Source: Hyphomicrobiales bacterium
GTDB taxonomy: Bacteria; Pseudomonadota; Alphaproteobacteria; Rhizobiales; Xanthobacteraceae
Direction: 5' to 3'
NCBI GenBank assembly: GCA_017305535.1
Contig: JAFKKN010000004.1
Coordinates: 186,001-250,000, forward strand
DNA: 64,000 nt
Shown piece by piece: positions 53,411-63,152 of the stretch (positions are counted from its first letter, which is position 1; each line of letters starts with the position of its first letter). The notes below the pieces were generated by a model. That model made no database searches, was not told the DNA's origin, and worked only from the letters and a program-made list of their open reading frames with translations. The position numbers and the translations under genes were made by a program.

Positions 53411-53522
53411 TCCTCTCCCCCGCTTGCGGGGGAGAGACAGAGAGGGGGCATTCAAGCCACTTAATCTCTCTCAATTCAGATGCGCCCCCTCCCCAACCCT
53501 CCCCCGCAAGCGGGAGAGGGAG
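53411..53522. repeat. Long inverted repeat of C/G-rich hairpins
   Basis: CTCTCCCCCGCTTGCGGGGG (53413-53432) with its AGAG closure is a hairpin; CCCTCCCCCGCAAGCGGGAG (53498-53517) is a second. The two are themselves approximate inverted copies about 60 bp apart, an element often seen between genes in Bradyrhizobium-like genomes. It lies between the convergent sorB and MscS genes. Confidence 0.7.
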
Positions 53523-53528
53523 AAGTAA

Positions 53529-55964
53529 CTACCCCGCCGCGCGGCGCTGCGATGACGGCGGCATTTCGATCTCCACCGGGACTGGCGCCTGCAAGAGAAT
53601 CGTCTGGCTGTTGGTGGCGATTTCGATGCCGTTTTCCTGGAAGCTCAGCTTCATGCGACGGTTGAATTCGCGCTGCACCGGCCAGCGCCCGCCGTGGGTA
53701 CAGCGAATCTGCCCGACGATGGTGGCCATCGAGCCGTCGACTTTATCGACGCCCCACAATTCGAGATCGCTGCGGATCAGCGGCCGATATTCGGCCTCCT
53801 CGCGCATCTGCTTGACGATATCCTTGAGCAGTTCGCTGACCCGATCGGTATTCTCCTTGTAGGAGACGCTGACATTGACCGCCGCGTTACCGGCGCCACG
53901 GCTGGCATTGGTGACGCTGGTGACCGCGCTGAACGGCACGATGTGCACCGCGCCGTCGCTCGCACGCAGCCGGATGGTGCGGATGGAGACGTTCTCCACC
54001 GTGCCGGACAGTCCCGACACGGTGACAAAATCGCCGACCTGCACCACGTTTTCCAGCAGCAGGAACAGCCCGGTGATGACATCCTGCACGAGCTTCTGCG
54101 AACCGAAACCAACCGCGATGCCGACGATGCCGGCGCCGGCGAGCAGCGGCGCGATATTGACGCCGATCTCGCTCAGCGCGGTCAGCGCCACCACCGCGAA
54201 GATGACGCACAATAACGCGGTGCGCAGCATCGGTTGGAAGGTGCGCAGCCGCGCCGCGCGCGCCGCATGGCCCTCGCGGGTCAGCGCCGCCAGTTGATGA
54301 TCCATCAACGCATTGATCGCCTCCCAGATGGCAACCGCCACCACCACGGCGATGCCGATGGTAACGATCGCCGACAAGAGGCGGCTGCCGATCTGACCAC
54401 CGTAGAACCACACCACGGTATCGACACCCCACACTTGCAACAAGGCGACGACGGCAAGCGCCGTCACCACCCACGAGGCAACGCGACGCAACAGCGGCAG
54501 ATAGCGGTTCGCCCGCGTCTCCAGTCCCGGAAAGCGTTGCAGGATATCGGCATTGATGCGGAAGCCGCGATCGATCAGGCTGAGCAGTACGATCAGCAGC
54601 AGCCGCGCCACCACCACCACAGCGACGGTGCCGGCGACATATTGCAGCAGCAGCGAGTAGCCGTCGCGGATGTTCAGCGCCCATACCACCCACAGCGCCA
54701 TCACGATGAAAATCGCGAAGTAGTGCCACAGGCTGGCGATGCGATTACGCGTCGTGGCGAAAGCGCCCTTCTGATCGCGCTTGGCGCGGATGATGCGCGC
54801 CACTGGCGCACGGCATTGCAGGATAACGACCACCACCAACAGGTGAACCGCGAGCATCATCAGCCGCACCAGCGCGAAATAGCCGACGCGATGCAGGCCG
54901 AGTAGCAGTGCGATGTTGGCGAAGGTGATGCCGGCGACGCCGACCGTGACGATGCGCCGGGTCCAGACCTCGATATAGGCGGCGGTTTCCTCGCGGGTGG
55001 AGAACACGCCGAGCGGCCCGACCAGCGCGCGCATCACACAGACCGATCCGCGACACAGCGCGTAGGCATTGATAATCGCGAGAATCACCAGCCGCGTCGT
55101 CGTCACATCGCCGATCTGGGTGCCCAACATCAGCGTGGCGACGGCGACAAAGGCCAGCACCGGCACCAGTTCAAGTACCAGTCGCGCCAGCACGTAAGGC
55201 AGACGCAGCAAGGATTGCCAGACCCGCGTCAATTTCAGCCGGCGCCGGTTCTTGCCGGATTCCGGCGTCAGATCCTCGGCGGAGGACGGCGGATCTGACA
55301 CCGTCACCTCCGGCGCGGGCACCTTGGCGATACGCGGAATGCGCGCTTCCAGTGCCCGCAGCGGCCGCCGCATCGCCCACCACACCAGCCATTCGACCGC
55401 GAATGCGCCGCCGAACACCAGCACGAACTTCCAGGCGATATCGAGCAGCAGGTTGTAGTAGTAGGGGTCGGTGGTGGTTTGCACCACCCAGTACCACAGC
55501 GCGGGGAAGTGCGTGACACTGCGGGCGGCCCAGGTCACCTCGCGCGTGGCGTCAGCGACCCAACCGGAAATCGTCAGCAGCAATTGCGCGCCGAGGCTAT
55601 CGGCGTTGAGCGTCGGCAACGCCGGCTTTTCGGCTGCGGCGGCATCCGGCTTGGCGTCTGGTTTGGCCGCATCCGCAGCTCCCGCCGCCTGTGTATCCTC
55701 GGGCGCGGTCTTCGCGCCCGTCGGCGCAGTCTTGTTATTCGCCGGCGCGGTTTTAGCGATCGCACGCAGCGTCTCGATCATCTGCGCGCGCTTGGCGTCG
55801 TCCTGCAGGGTATCGAGCGCGCGGCGGGCCTGCTCCGGCGTCAACGCCTCGCTTGATGCCTGAGGCGCGCCCGCGTGCGCGGGAGCCGCGCCCTTCTGAG
55901 CCAGCGCCGGGCCTGCGATCAGCAGCAACCCGATAACGATGAGAGGCAAAACCTTTCGTGACAC
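53529..55964 (-). CDS. Large MscS-family mechanosensitive channel
   Basis: An 811-residue membrane protein. A signal peptide (about 1-23, VLPLIVIGLLLIAGPALAQ) and an Ala-rich periplasmic segment (about 24-150) precede roughly ten helices and the MscS pore/beta domain (about 600-780): LLAGAGIVGIAVGFGSQKLVQDVITG lines the pore, then VVQVGDFVTVSGLSGTVENV. GTG 55964 with GGAG 6 nt before it is chosen; a longer frame begins at 56060. It probably releases solutes in hypoosmotic shock. Confidence 0.88.
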   Translation of the reverse strand: MSRKVLPLIVIGLLLIAGPALAQKGAAPAHAGAPQASSEALTPEQARRALDTLQDDAKRAQMIETLRAIAKTAPANNKTAPTGAKTAPEDTQAAGAADAAKPDAKPDAAAAEKPALPTLNADSLGAQLLLTISGWVADATREVTWAARSVTHFPALWYWVVQTTTDPYYYNLLLDIAWKFVLVFGGAFAVEWLVWWAMRRPLRALEARIPRIAKVPAPEVTVSDPPSSAEDLTPESGKNRRRLKLTRVWQSLLRLPYVLARLVLELVPVLAFVAVATLMLGTQIGDVTTTRLVILAIINAYALCRGSVCVMRALVGPLGVFSTREETAAYIEVWTRRIVTVGVAGITFANIALLLGLHRVGYFALVRLMMLAVHLLVVVVILQCRAPVARIIRAKRDQKGAFATTRNRIASLWHYFAIFIVMALWVVWALNIRDGYSLLLQYVAGTVAVVVVARLLLIVLLSLIDRGFRINADILQRFPGLETRANRYLPLLRRVASWVVTALAVVALLQVWGVDTVVWFYGGQIGSRLLSAIVTIGIAVVVAVAIWEAINALMDHQLAALTREGHAARAARLRTFQPMLRTALLCVIFAVVALTALSEIGVNIAPLLAGAGIVGIAVGFGSQKLVQDVITGLFLLLENVVQVGDFVTVSGLSGTVENVSIRTIRLRASDGAVHIVPFSAVTSVTNASRGAGNAAVNVSVSYKENTDRVSELLKDIVKQMREEAEYRPLIRSDLELWGVDKVDGSMATIVGQIRCTHGGRWPVQREFNRRMKLSFQENGIEIATNSQTILLQAPVPVEIEMPPSSQRRAAG

Positions 55965-56104
55965 GAAAGCTCCTTTGCGATAGCGCCAAATGCTACGCGA
56001 TTGAGAAATACGCCAGACGATCCCCGCAAACAGGCGTGTCTTGATACGTGATTCCGGCATGAACAGGGCATTCCCGCCCCTGCAGGCAACATCAAATGCC
56101 GCGG

Positions 56105-56776
56105 TCAGATATCGCGGCCCTCGACCTTTTCGGTCAGCGTCTTGACCAGTTCGGGAATCTTGTCGAGGTGCGGATTGATCGCCAGTGCTTTGCGGAAGGC
56201 ATCGAGCGCGCGCTTGTCGTCACCAAGGTCGCGCATGATCATGCCAAGCCCGGCGAGCGCCCCGAAGTGGCGCGGCTCGCGCGCCAGCACTTGCTCGAGG
56301 TCGCGCAGGGCGTGATCATAATCGTCCTTCAGATAATAAACCGTCGCTCGCCGATTCCACGCCTCGATATAGTCGGGCCGCAATTTGACGATGGCATCGA
56401 GTAATTCGAGCGCCACGTCGAACTGCTTGGCGTCGACAGCAGCCTTCGCCCGCGTCATCAGCAATTGCGCGGTGTCGCTCGGCGTCGCAATCCACTGCGC
56501 CCAGATGCGCGCCTCGACATGCTTGGCGCTGGCTTCATCGGGTGCCGCCTTCAGCGCACCGAACAGAAAATCCAGCCCGCGTGCACGATCGGCCTTGATG
56601 ACCGGCAGCTTGGACGGTGGCTCCGGCGGCTTTTCCAGTTGCCTGTTGAGTGGCTTTCCCGGCCGCGCGTCTTGCGCTTGCCCGGCGACCGGCGCCGCCG
56701 CCAGCATCAAGGCTGCCATGACACCGCATCCCAGGCGGGCGGCAACGGGGAATCGCAAAATCGCTTTCACGGCCAT
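56105..56776 (-). CDS. Exported TPR-repeat protein
   Basis: A 223-residue protein with a signal peptide (about 1-33, ending AGQA) and three or so TPR repeats (about 110-215): FDVALELLDAIVKLRPDYIEAW, DDYDHALRDLEQVLAREPRHFGAL and DKRALDAFRKALAINPHLDKIPEL. TPR proteins act as scaffolds; the partner is unknown. It lies just downstream of no other minus-strand gene except the MscS gene. Confidence 0.82.
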   Translation of the reverse strand: MAVKAILRFPVAARLGCGVMAALMLAAAPVAGQAQDARPGKPLNRQLEKPPEPPSKLPVIKADRARGLDFLFGALKAAPDEASAKHVEARIWAQWIATPSDTAQLLMTRAKAAVDAKQFDVALELLDAIVKLRPDYIEAWNRRATVYYLKDDYDHALRDLEQVLAREPRHFGALAGLGMIMRDLGDDKRALDAFRKALAINPHLDKIPELVKTLTEKVEGRDI

Positions 56777-56911
56777 GACGTGAGTCTAGCCATGAGTTAT
56801 GGCGCTGAAAAGACGACAAAGCCGCCCGACGCACCATGGCGCCGCGCGGCTGGGCCTTTAAAATCGGGGAAAGCGGCTTAGGCGGGCCGGATTCGGCCGA
56901 AGCCAGAACTC

Positions 56912-57037
56912 TTAGCCCTGGCGCGCCTTGAACCGGCGTTGCACCTTGTTGATCACGTAGACGCGACCCTTGCGGCGCACGAGGCGGTTGTTGCGGTTGC
57001 GGCTGCGCAGCGATTTCAATGAGTTACGGACCTTCAT
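56912..57037 (-). CDS. rpmJ: 50S ribosomal protein bL36
   Basis: A 41-residue frame read on the minus strand: [17 protein letters not shown], then [20 protein letters not shown]. It is the C-minus (zinc-free) type of L36, lacking the four zinc ligands, and is typical of alphaproteobacteria. AGGATT precedes the ATG. It is too short for standard gene-length filters but the match is unambiguous. Confidence 0.93.
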   Translation of the reverse strand: MKVRNSLKSLRSRNRNNRLVRRKGRVYVINKVQRRFKARQG

Positions 57038-57355
57038 GGAACAATCCTACAGCGTGTTGAAAGGCCGTGTGCGACAGGCCGAATCTGGCAATAAAAGGAT
57101 AAGCCCGCCAGCGGCCAAGCCGCCCGGGACGCCTGCGTTCTAATGCAGCCATGCCGCATCTGTCAATGTTTGGTGGGCGCGATCCGGGGATTTTGCCGCT
57201 ATCGAGCCGCCAGCCGAGCGAGATGGAACCCGAACGCCGTCATGCGACCGCATACGCGGGCCCGATCGGAAGGCGCTTTACGCCCGCGTAGATTTAATTA
57301 TACAATATAACTATTCTGCCGACGCCCTTTCAAGGACGCGCCCGAGGGAGTGACC
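57038..57355. other. Divergent promoter region, rpmJ and amidohydrolase
   Basis: A 318-bp gap. No gene is seen. It contains a plausible promoter for the amidohydrolase on the right; the rpmJ promoter was not identified. Confidence 0.5.
57277..57304 (+). promoter_or_regulatory. Possible sigma70 promoter of the amidohydrolase gene
   Basis: TTTACG (57277-57282) and TATACA (57299-57304) are 16 bp apart in an AT-rich patch, about 50 bp before the ATG. Confidence 0.4.
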
Positions 57356-58225
57356 ATGCCCAATCTCGACGACGTCATCGCCATCGACATCCACACCCAT
57401 GCCGAGGAGCCCTGCGGCACCCACGGCGACGACGGCTACGACGATTTCCAGGCGGCGATGGCGGAATATTTCAAGTCGCCGCACAAGCATCCGCCGACCG
57501 TGCCGGAAACCGCCGCCTACTACCGATCCAAGAACATCGCCGCGGTGATCTTCCCGGTCGATGCCGAGCGCGAGACCGGTTTCCGCCGCTACAACAATTA
57601 CGAGATGGCCGAACTCGCCGCGCAGAATTCCGACGTGCTGATCCCGTTCGCCAGCATCGATCCCGCCAAGGGCAAGGTCGGCGCCCGCGAAGCGCGCAAC
57701 CTGATCGAGAACTACGGCATCAAGGGCTTCAAGTTTCATCCCACCATGCAGGGCTTCTATCCGAACGACCGCATGGCCTATCCGCTCTACGAAGCGATCG
57801 CCGAAGCCGGCTCGATCGCGCTGTTCCACACCGGACAAACCGGCGTCGGCTCCGGCATGCCGGGCGGCAACGGCATGCGGCTGAAATATTCCAACCCGAT
57901 GTATATCGACGACGTCGCGGTGGATTTTCCCGAGATGAAGATCATTCTCGCGCATCCCTCCTTCCCGTGGCAGGAGGAAGCGTTGTCGGTCGCGACCCAC
58001 AAGCCGAACGTCTACATCGACCTCTCGGGCTGGTCGCCGAAATACTTCCCGCCGATCCTGGTGCGCTACGCCAACACGCTGTTGCAGGACAAGATGCTGT
58101 TCGGCTCCGACTGGCCGGTGATCACGCCGGACCGCTGGTTGTCGGACTTTTCCAAGATCGACATCCGCGACGACGTGCGGCCGAAAATCCTGAAGGCCAA
58201 CGCGCGCAAGCTGCTCGGGATGTGA
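57356..58225 (+). CDS. Amidohydrolase-2 family protein
   Basis: A 289-residue metal-dependent hydrolase. The N-terminal metal motif is IDIHTHAEEP, followed by GFKFHPTMQGF, ALFHTGQTG and IILAHPSFPWQEEA; the C-terminal MLFGSDWPVITPDRWLSDF carries the catalytic Asp. This is the ACMSD / gamma-resorcylate decarboxylase-like subgroup, so a decarboxylase or hydratase role is possible. GGGAG lies before ATG 57356. The substrate is unknown. It is convergent with an acyl-CoA dehydrogenase gene. Confidence 0.85.
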   Translation: MPNLDDVIAIDIHTHAEEPCGTHGDDGYDDFQAAMAEYFKSPHKHPPTVPETAAYYRSKNIAAVIFPVDAERETGFRRYNNYEMAELAAQNSDVLIPFASIDPAKGKVGAREARNLIENYGIKGFKFHPTMQGFYPNDRMAYPLYEAIAEAGSIALFHTGQTGVGSGMPGGNGMRLKYSNPMYIDDVAVDFPEMKIILAHPSFPWQEEALSVATHKPNVYIDLSGWSPKYFPPILVRYANTLLQDKMLFGSDWPVITPDRWLSDFSKIDIRDDVRPKILKANARKLLGM

Positions 58226-58230
58226 ACGCA

Positions 58231-59466
58231 CTACAGCTCGACGTCACCGGCGAGCAGCCGCTGCGCGATGGTGCGCGCAAGGATTTCGTTGGTGCCGTCG
58301 GCAATATTGACGATGCGCAAGTCGTGCCACGCATGCACGAGGCCGACCTCGTTGGTCAGCCCCATGCCGCCGTGGGTCTGCATCGCACGGTCCACCGCGC
58401 GAAAGCCCGCCTGCACCGCATAGGCTTTGGCCATCGACAATTCCTTCACCGCCTTGTCACCCTGATCGAGCAGCATCGCGGCATTCAATCCCATCAGATG
58501 CGCGGCGTGCAGTTCGGTCGCGGCCTCCGCGAGCGGCAATGACACGCCCTGATAATCGGCGATGACGTGGCCGAATGCCTCACGCTGCTTGGCGTAGTCG
58601 AGCGCCATCTCCAGCGCCCAACGCCCCTGCCCCACCGCGCGCGCGGAATTGTAGACGCGGCCGAGCGACACACCATAGAGCGCGAGCTTGAAGCCCTCGT
58701 TCAATTGCCCGACCAGTTGCCACGGCGCGACCTCGACATCTTCCAGCACCAGCGCGCCCTCATGACCGCCGGCGTGGCCGAACAGCCGCACCACGCTTTC
58801 CACCGCAAAGCCCGGCGCATCGGTCGGCACCATAAACGCGCTGATGCCGCCGGCCTTGCGCGCCGCCTTCTCCGCGTCGGTGATCGCGAACACGATGCAC
58901 CATTCGGCGGTCGGCGCGTTGCTGGTCCACAGCTTGCGGCCGGTGATGCGCCAGCCGCTGCCGGTCTTCACCGCGCGGGTCTGGATCATGCTGGCGTCGG
59001 AGCCGGCGCCGGGCTCCGACAGGCCGAAGCACATCGAGGTGTCGCCGCTCATCATGCCGGCGAGGCAACGGCTGCGGGCTTCATCGGTTACTTGCGTGAG
59101 CAAGCGGCTCGGCCCGAACGCCCAATGCGCGATCACCCACGGGATGACCGTGCCCTGTCCGCCGAGCCGGCGATAGATCGCCTCCCACGCGACGTAATAG
59201 ACCAGATGGCCGAGCCCGCCGCCGCCCAGTTCGGTCGGCGCGCACATCGCGTAGAAGCCGGCCTCCGCCGACAGCATCCGCACCTCGCGGATCAGCGCGC
59301 GCACTTCCGGCGTGTAGCGGCCAGTCTCATCGTAGAGCCGCCGCTGATCCTCCAGCACCGCATGATGCCGGTCGAGCCGCGGCGCAACCTGCGATTCAAC
59401 GAAGCGCAGCACGCCGTCGCGCACCGCAATCACATCCTCCGGAAGATCGAACGCCACCCCGCCCAT
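58231..59466 (-). CDS. Acyl-CoA dehydrogenase family protein
   Basis: A 411-residue acyl-CoA dehydrogenase with all three domains: N-terminal helical (about 1-130), beta (about 140-240, CFGLSEPGAGSDASMIQTRA and WTSNAPTAEW), C-terminal helical (about 250-405, LGRVYNSARAVGQGRWALEMALDYAKQREAFG). The usual catalytic Glu position in the YEGT motif of medium-chain enzymes aligns with A389-D390 (ADGTNEI), so the base may be Asp, as in the ACAD10/11-like group. The substrate is unknown. It is convergent with the amidohydrolase. Confidence 0.88.
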   Translation of the reverse strand: MGGVAFDLPEDVIAVRDGVLRFVESQVAPRLDRHHAVLEDQRRLYDETGRYTPEVRALIREVRMLSAEAGFYAMCAPTELGGGGLGHLVYYVAWEAIYRRLGGQGTVIPWVIAHWAFGPSRLLTQVTDEARSRCLAGMMSGDTSMCFGLSEPGAGSDASMIQTRAVKTGSGWRITGRKLWTSNAPTAEWCIVFAITDAEKAARKAGGISAFMVPTDAPGFAVESVVRLFGHAGGHEGALVLEDVEVAPWQLVGQLNEGFKLALYGVSLGRVYNSARAVGQGRWALEMALDYAKQREAFGHVIADYQGVSLPLAEAATELHAAHLMGLNAAMLLDQGDKAVKELSMAKAYAVQAGFRAVDRAMQTHGGMGLTNEVGLVHAWHDLRIVNIADGTNEILARTIAQRLLAGDVEL

Positions 59467-59634
59467 GCGCCACCCCTTGTCGTCTTCTTGTCAGGCAAAT
59501 CCTTTCGCCAAGGTAACGAAGCCGCTATGAACCACAAGCGGCACAACCATCTACGCCGTGTTCTTGCAACGCATGGCGAAACCGGCAACAACAGCCACTG
59601 CGTGGCTTGCGAAGGTGCACGAAGGAGAATCCCG

Positions 59635-60375
59635 GTGACGATCAAGGCCGTCGTTTTCGATGCATATGGCACGCTGTTCGACGTGCAGTCGGTCGCCGCC
59701 ATCACCGAGGAGACGTTTCCCGGCCACGGCGACATCATCACGCAGATCTGGCGCATCAAGCAGCTCGAATATAGCTGGCTGCGCTCGCTGATGGGCCGCT
59801 ACGCGGATTTCTCCGCGATCACCCGCGATGCGCTGTCCTATACGCTGCGCTGCCTCGGCCTGCCTAGCGACGAGGCCACCTTCGCGCGGATCATGGAGAA
59901 ATATCTGCATCTCGACCTTTATCCCGATGCGCGCGCGGCGCTCGATGCGATGCGCGACCGCAAGCTCGCGATCCTCTCCAACGGCAGCAGCGACATGCTC
60001 AATGCGCTGGTGCGCAACAGCCGGCTCGATACCGTTCTCGACGCCACCATCAGCGTCGACACGAAGCGCATCTTCAAGCCGCACCGCGATGCCTACGTCC
60101 TGATCGAGGAAAAACTCGGCGTCGCGCCCGCCGACGTGCTGTTCATTTCGTCGAACCCGTGGGACGCCTGCGGCGCCAAGGCGTTCGGCCTGCGCGTCGC
60201 GTGGATCGAGCGCGTGACGCCGGAGGCGATGGCGCGCGAGTGTGCGCGGACCGATCTGATCGCGCCGCTGACGATGTTCAAGGCGCTGCGCATGCAGATG
60301 GATGAACTCGGCGTCGAACCCGACCACCGCATCGCCGCGCTGTCCGACCTGCCGAAACTCGTCGCCGCTGGCTGA
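59635..60375 (+). CDS. Type II haloacid dehalogenase (S-2-haloacid)
   Basis: A 246-residue HAD-superfamily enzyme. The nucleophile motif is VVFDAYGTLFD (D9), then SNGSSDML (motif II), a Lys in FKPHRDAYV (motif III) and the SSNPWDACGAKAFGL segment typical of L-2-haloacid dehalogenases. The RIKQLEYSWLRSLMGRY stretch holds the conserved substrate Arg/Tyr. It hydrolyses short 2-haloacids with inversion. The start is GTG 59635 after GGAG. The adjacent gene is a tRNA-editing protein. Confidence 0.88.
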   Translation: MTIKAVVFDAYGTLFDVQSVAAITEETFPGHGDIITQIWRIKQLEYSWLRSLMGRYADFSAITRDALSYTLRCLGLPSDEATFARIMEKYLHLDLYPDARAALDAMRDRKLAILSNGSSDMLNALVRNSRLDTVLDATISVDTKRIFKPHRDAYVLIEEKLGVAPADVLFISSNPWDACGAKAFGLRVAWIERVTPEAMARECARTDLIAPLTMFKALRMQMDELGVEPDHRIAALSDLPKLVAAG

Positions 60376-60407
60376 TCCTGCCGCCGCCCATCTTACGGAA
60401 GCCGAAA

Positions 60408-60875
60408 ATGAGTGTTGAATCCGTTCGCGCGTTCTTCCAGACGCATGCTCCCGAATTTGAGGTGATCGAATCCGACAAGAGCTCGGCGACCGTGCCGCTA
60501 GCCGCCGAAGCCTTCGGCGTGAAACCGGAAGAGATCGCCAAGACATTGTCGCTGCGCGTCGGCGAACGTTTCGTATTGGTGGTGACGAAGGGCACCGCGC
60601 GGCTCGACAACAAGAAGGCGAAGACGGCCTTCGGCGCCAAACCGCGCATGCTTGGCGCCGAAGAGGTCGTCGATATCACCGGCCATCCGGTCGGCGGCGT
60701 CTGCCCGTTCGGGCTGAAGACGCCGTTACAGGTCTATTGCGACGTCTCGCTGCAAGCGTTCGATATCGTGGTTCCGGCGGCGGGCTCGACCAACAGCGCC
60801 GTCCGCATCTCGCCACGACGCATGGCGGAACTGACCTCCGCCGAATGGGTCGACGTGTGCCAGACGCAGGACTGA
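60408..60875 (+). CDS. YbaK/EbsC-type aminoacyl-tRNA deacylase
   Basis: A 155-residue YbaK-fold protein that hydrolyses mischarged tRNA. K45 in EEIAKTLSLRV is the catalytic Lys expected for YbaK; VLVVTKGTARLDNKKAK and TGHPVGGVCPFGLKTPLQVYCD are also conserved. The likely specificity is Cys-tRNA-Pro or a related mischarged tRNA. It lies 32 bp after the dehalogenase gene on the same strand. Confidence 0.88.
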   Translation: MSVESVRAFFQTHAPEFEVIESDKSSATVPLAAEAFGVKPEEIAKTLSLRVGERFVLVVTKGTARLDNKKAKTAFGAKPRMLGAEEVVDITGHPVGGVCPFGLKTPLQVYCDVSLQAFDIVVPAAGSTNSAVRISPRRMAELTSAEWVDVCQTQD

Positions 60876-61275
60876 CGATCGCGACCATGTACACATCAGA
60901 CGCCGCACTCTCATACATTCATCGGAAATCTCGATGATGATCTTATCCTTTCGCATGCAAGGGTGAATATCGGACACGTCGCGCATAACATTTGCGAAGC
61001 GCGATATTTTCCGCCGCGATCCGCTCTTTGTTATCACGGCCTTGTTCCATATTGCCTTTTCTCGCAAGCACGGGCGATGTCGCGATTCACTATATTTTCA
61101 GGTGTTCGGGCGCCCGCTCGCGCCAGCCGATTACCGTCCGGCAAGCGTCTCGTTTTATCGAGCCAAATTGTTATTGCGCTCCGACTTCGTTTTAGTCTTT
61201 GATGATCGAACGCGATCAGAGGCCGCGCGAGCATAACAAGAGAAACAACGTGCTCGCGTGAGAACGGAGGAAACC
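60876..61275. other. Intergenic region before the CoA ligase
   Basis: A 400-bp gap, more AT-rich than its flanks near 60,890-61,080. No gene, repeat or clear promoter was identified. A GGAGG site at 61,266 belongs to the ligase. Confidence 0.45.
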
Positions 61276-62988
61276 ATGAGCGAGCAACCCTGGATCAAGT
61301 CCTATCCGCCGGGCGTGAGGTGGGATGCTGAAATTCCGCTGGTGCCGGTTCAGCAGATCCTCGAGGATGCCGCGGCGACCTGGCCCGACAATTCGGCGGT
61401 CGACTTCATGGGCCGCAAAATCTCCTATCGCGAACTCAACGACCTCGCCAATCGCGCAGCGCTCGGCTTCCAGAAGCTCGGCGTCAAACCCGGCGTCCAT
61501 GTCGGCCTTTATCTGCCCAACACGCCGCATTATCTCGTCAGCCTGTTCGGCGTTCTGAAGGCCGGCGGTACGCTGGTCAATTATTCGCCGCTCGATGCCG
61601 AGAAGGTTCTCGAACACAAGATCGACGACAGCGAAACCGATTTTCTCGTCACCCTCGATCTCCCCGCGCTTTATCCGCAGATGGGTCGGCTGCTTGGCCA
61701 TACCCGGCTGAAAAAACTGATCGTTGGCAACATCGCCGAAATGACAGGCCAGCCGGAAGCGGTGGCCGCGCAGATGCGGGCAACCAAGCAGACGGTCGAT
61801 ATTCCGTCAGACGACAAACACGTCACGTTTCAGACGCTGCTGAATAACGACGGCATCTATCGCGCCTATCCGATTGCCGATCTGGCCGATGCCATTGCCG
61901 TCCTCCAGTATACCGGCGGCACGACCGGCCTGCCGAAAGGCGCGATGCTGACACACGCCAACCTCTCGGCGGCGACCCATCAATGCCTGGAGACCACCCG
62001 CACCGATCCGCCGGTGCTGGAGCTGGGCAAGGAGCGCGTTCTCGCGGTGCTGCCGCCGTTCCATATCTATGCGCTCACCGTCAACATGCTGCTGGGAATC
62101 CGGATCGGCGCGGAGCTTGTCCTGCACACGCGCTTCGATGCCGACGCGATCGTCCGGGATCTCAGCGAGAAGAAGATCACCGCGTTCCCCGGCGTTCCGA
62201 CGATGTTCGTCGCCGTGATCAATCATCCGGCGTCCGCGACCGCCGATCTCAGTTCGCTGAAGTGGTGCAACTCCGGCGGCGCGCCGCTGCCGCTGGAAGT
62301 GCAGCAGGGTTTCGAGAAGCTGACGGGATGCAATCTCGCCGAAGGCTGGGGCATGACCGAAACCTCGCCCACCGGCACCTTCACGCCAACGCCGAACACG
62401 CCGCGGCCCGGCTCGTGCGGGGTGCCGAGTCCCGGCATCACCATCAAGTTCCTCAATGTCGACGACAGCAAGACCTACGTGCCGCTCGGCGAGCGCGGCG
62501 AATTGTGCATTCGCGGCGCCAACGTCATGAAGGGCTACTGGAAGCGTGCGGATGCCACCGCCGCCATCATGACGGAAGACGGCTTCATGCGCACCGGCGA
62601 CGTCGGCTACATGGATGCCGATGGCTACGTCTATATCGTCGACCGCACCAAGGACATGCTGCTGTGCGGCGGCTTCAATGTCTATCCGCGCACCATCGAA
62701 GAAGCGATCTACCAGCATCCGTCGGTCGAGGAAGTCAGCGTCATCGGCATTCGCGATGAGTATCGCGGGCAGTCGCCGAAGGCTTTCATCAAGCTGAAGA
62801 ACGGCGCCACCGGATTCACGCTCGATGAGTTGAAAGCCTTTCTCAAGGACAAGCTCGGCAAGCACGAGATGATTGGCGCGATGGAGATCCGGCCGGAATT
62901 GCCGAAAACAGCCGTGGGCAAACTCTCCAAGAAAGAGCTTTATGACGAGGAGGAACGCAAGGCGGCTTCGGTGAAGGGAGCTGCTTGA
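61276..62988 (+). CDS. Long-chain fatty acid / dicarboxylate CoA ligase
   Basis: A 570-residue AMP-forming ligase. The ATP-binding motif YTGGTTGLPKGAML, the GWGMTETSPTGTF, GDVGYMDADGYVYIVDRTKDM and C-terminal PKTAVGKLSKKEL motifs are all intact, so the enzyme should be active. The N-terminal MSEQPWIKSYPPGVRWD resembles FadD and the dicarboxylate ligase PimA of Rhodopseudomonas; PimA is my first guess but is not provable here. GGAGG precedes ATG 61276. It lies 164 bp upstream of a periplasmic binding protein gene. Confidence 0.9.
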   Translation: MSEQPWIKSYPPGVRWDAEIPLVPVQQILEDAAATWPDNSAVDFMGRKISYRELNDLANRAALGFQKLGVKPGVHVGLYLPNTPHYLVSLFGVLKAGGTLVNYSPLDAEKVLEHKIDDSETDFLVTLDLPALYPQMGRLLGHTRLKKLIVGNIAEMTGQPEAVAAQMRATKQTVDIPSDDKHVTFQTLLNNDGIYRAYPIADLADAIAVLQYTGGTTGLPKGAMLTHANLSAATHQCLETTRTDPPVLELGKERVLAVLPPFHIYALTVNMLLGIRIGAELVLHTRFDADAIVRDLSEKKITAFPGVPTMFVAVINHPASATADLSSLKWCNSGGAPLPLEVQQGFEKLTGCNLAEGWGMTETSPTGTFTPTPNTPRPGSCGVPSPGITIKFLNVDDSKTYVPLGERGELCIRGANVMKGYWKRADATAAIMTEDGFMRTGDVGYMDADGYVYIVDRTKDMLLCGGFNVYPRTIEEAIYQHPSVEEVSVIGIRDEYRGQSPKAFIKLKNGATGFTLDELKAFLKDKLGKHEMIGAMEIRPELPKTAVGKLSKKELYDEEERKAASVKGAA

Positions 62989-63152
62989 CCGCAAGGCTTT
63001 TCACGTCAAGGCCATCTGCATTAACCGCGATCATCACAAGATCGCTACGTGAACTCTTGCCGCACACGTCGGTGCACGAAGTCATTTACTCTTACGCGCG
63101 CGAGTGGCATTTTCGCCATTCGACCAGAAACGATCATCTAAGGGAGAACATG

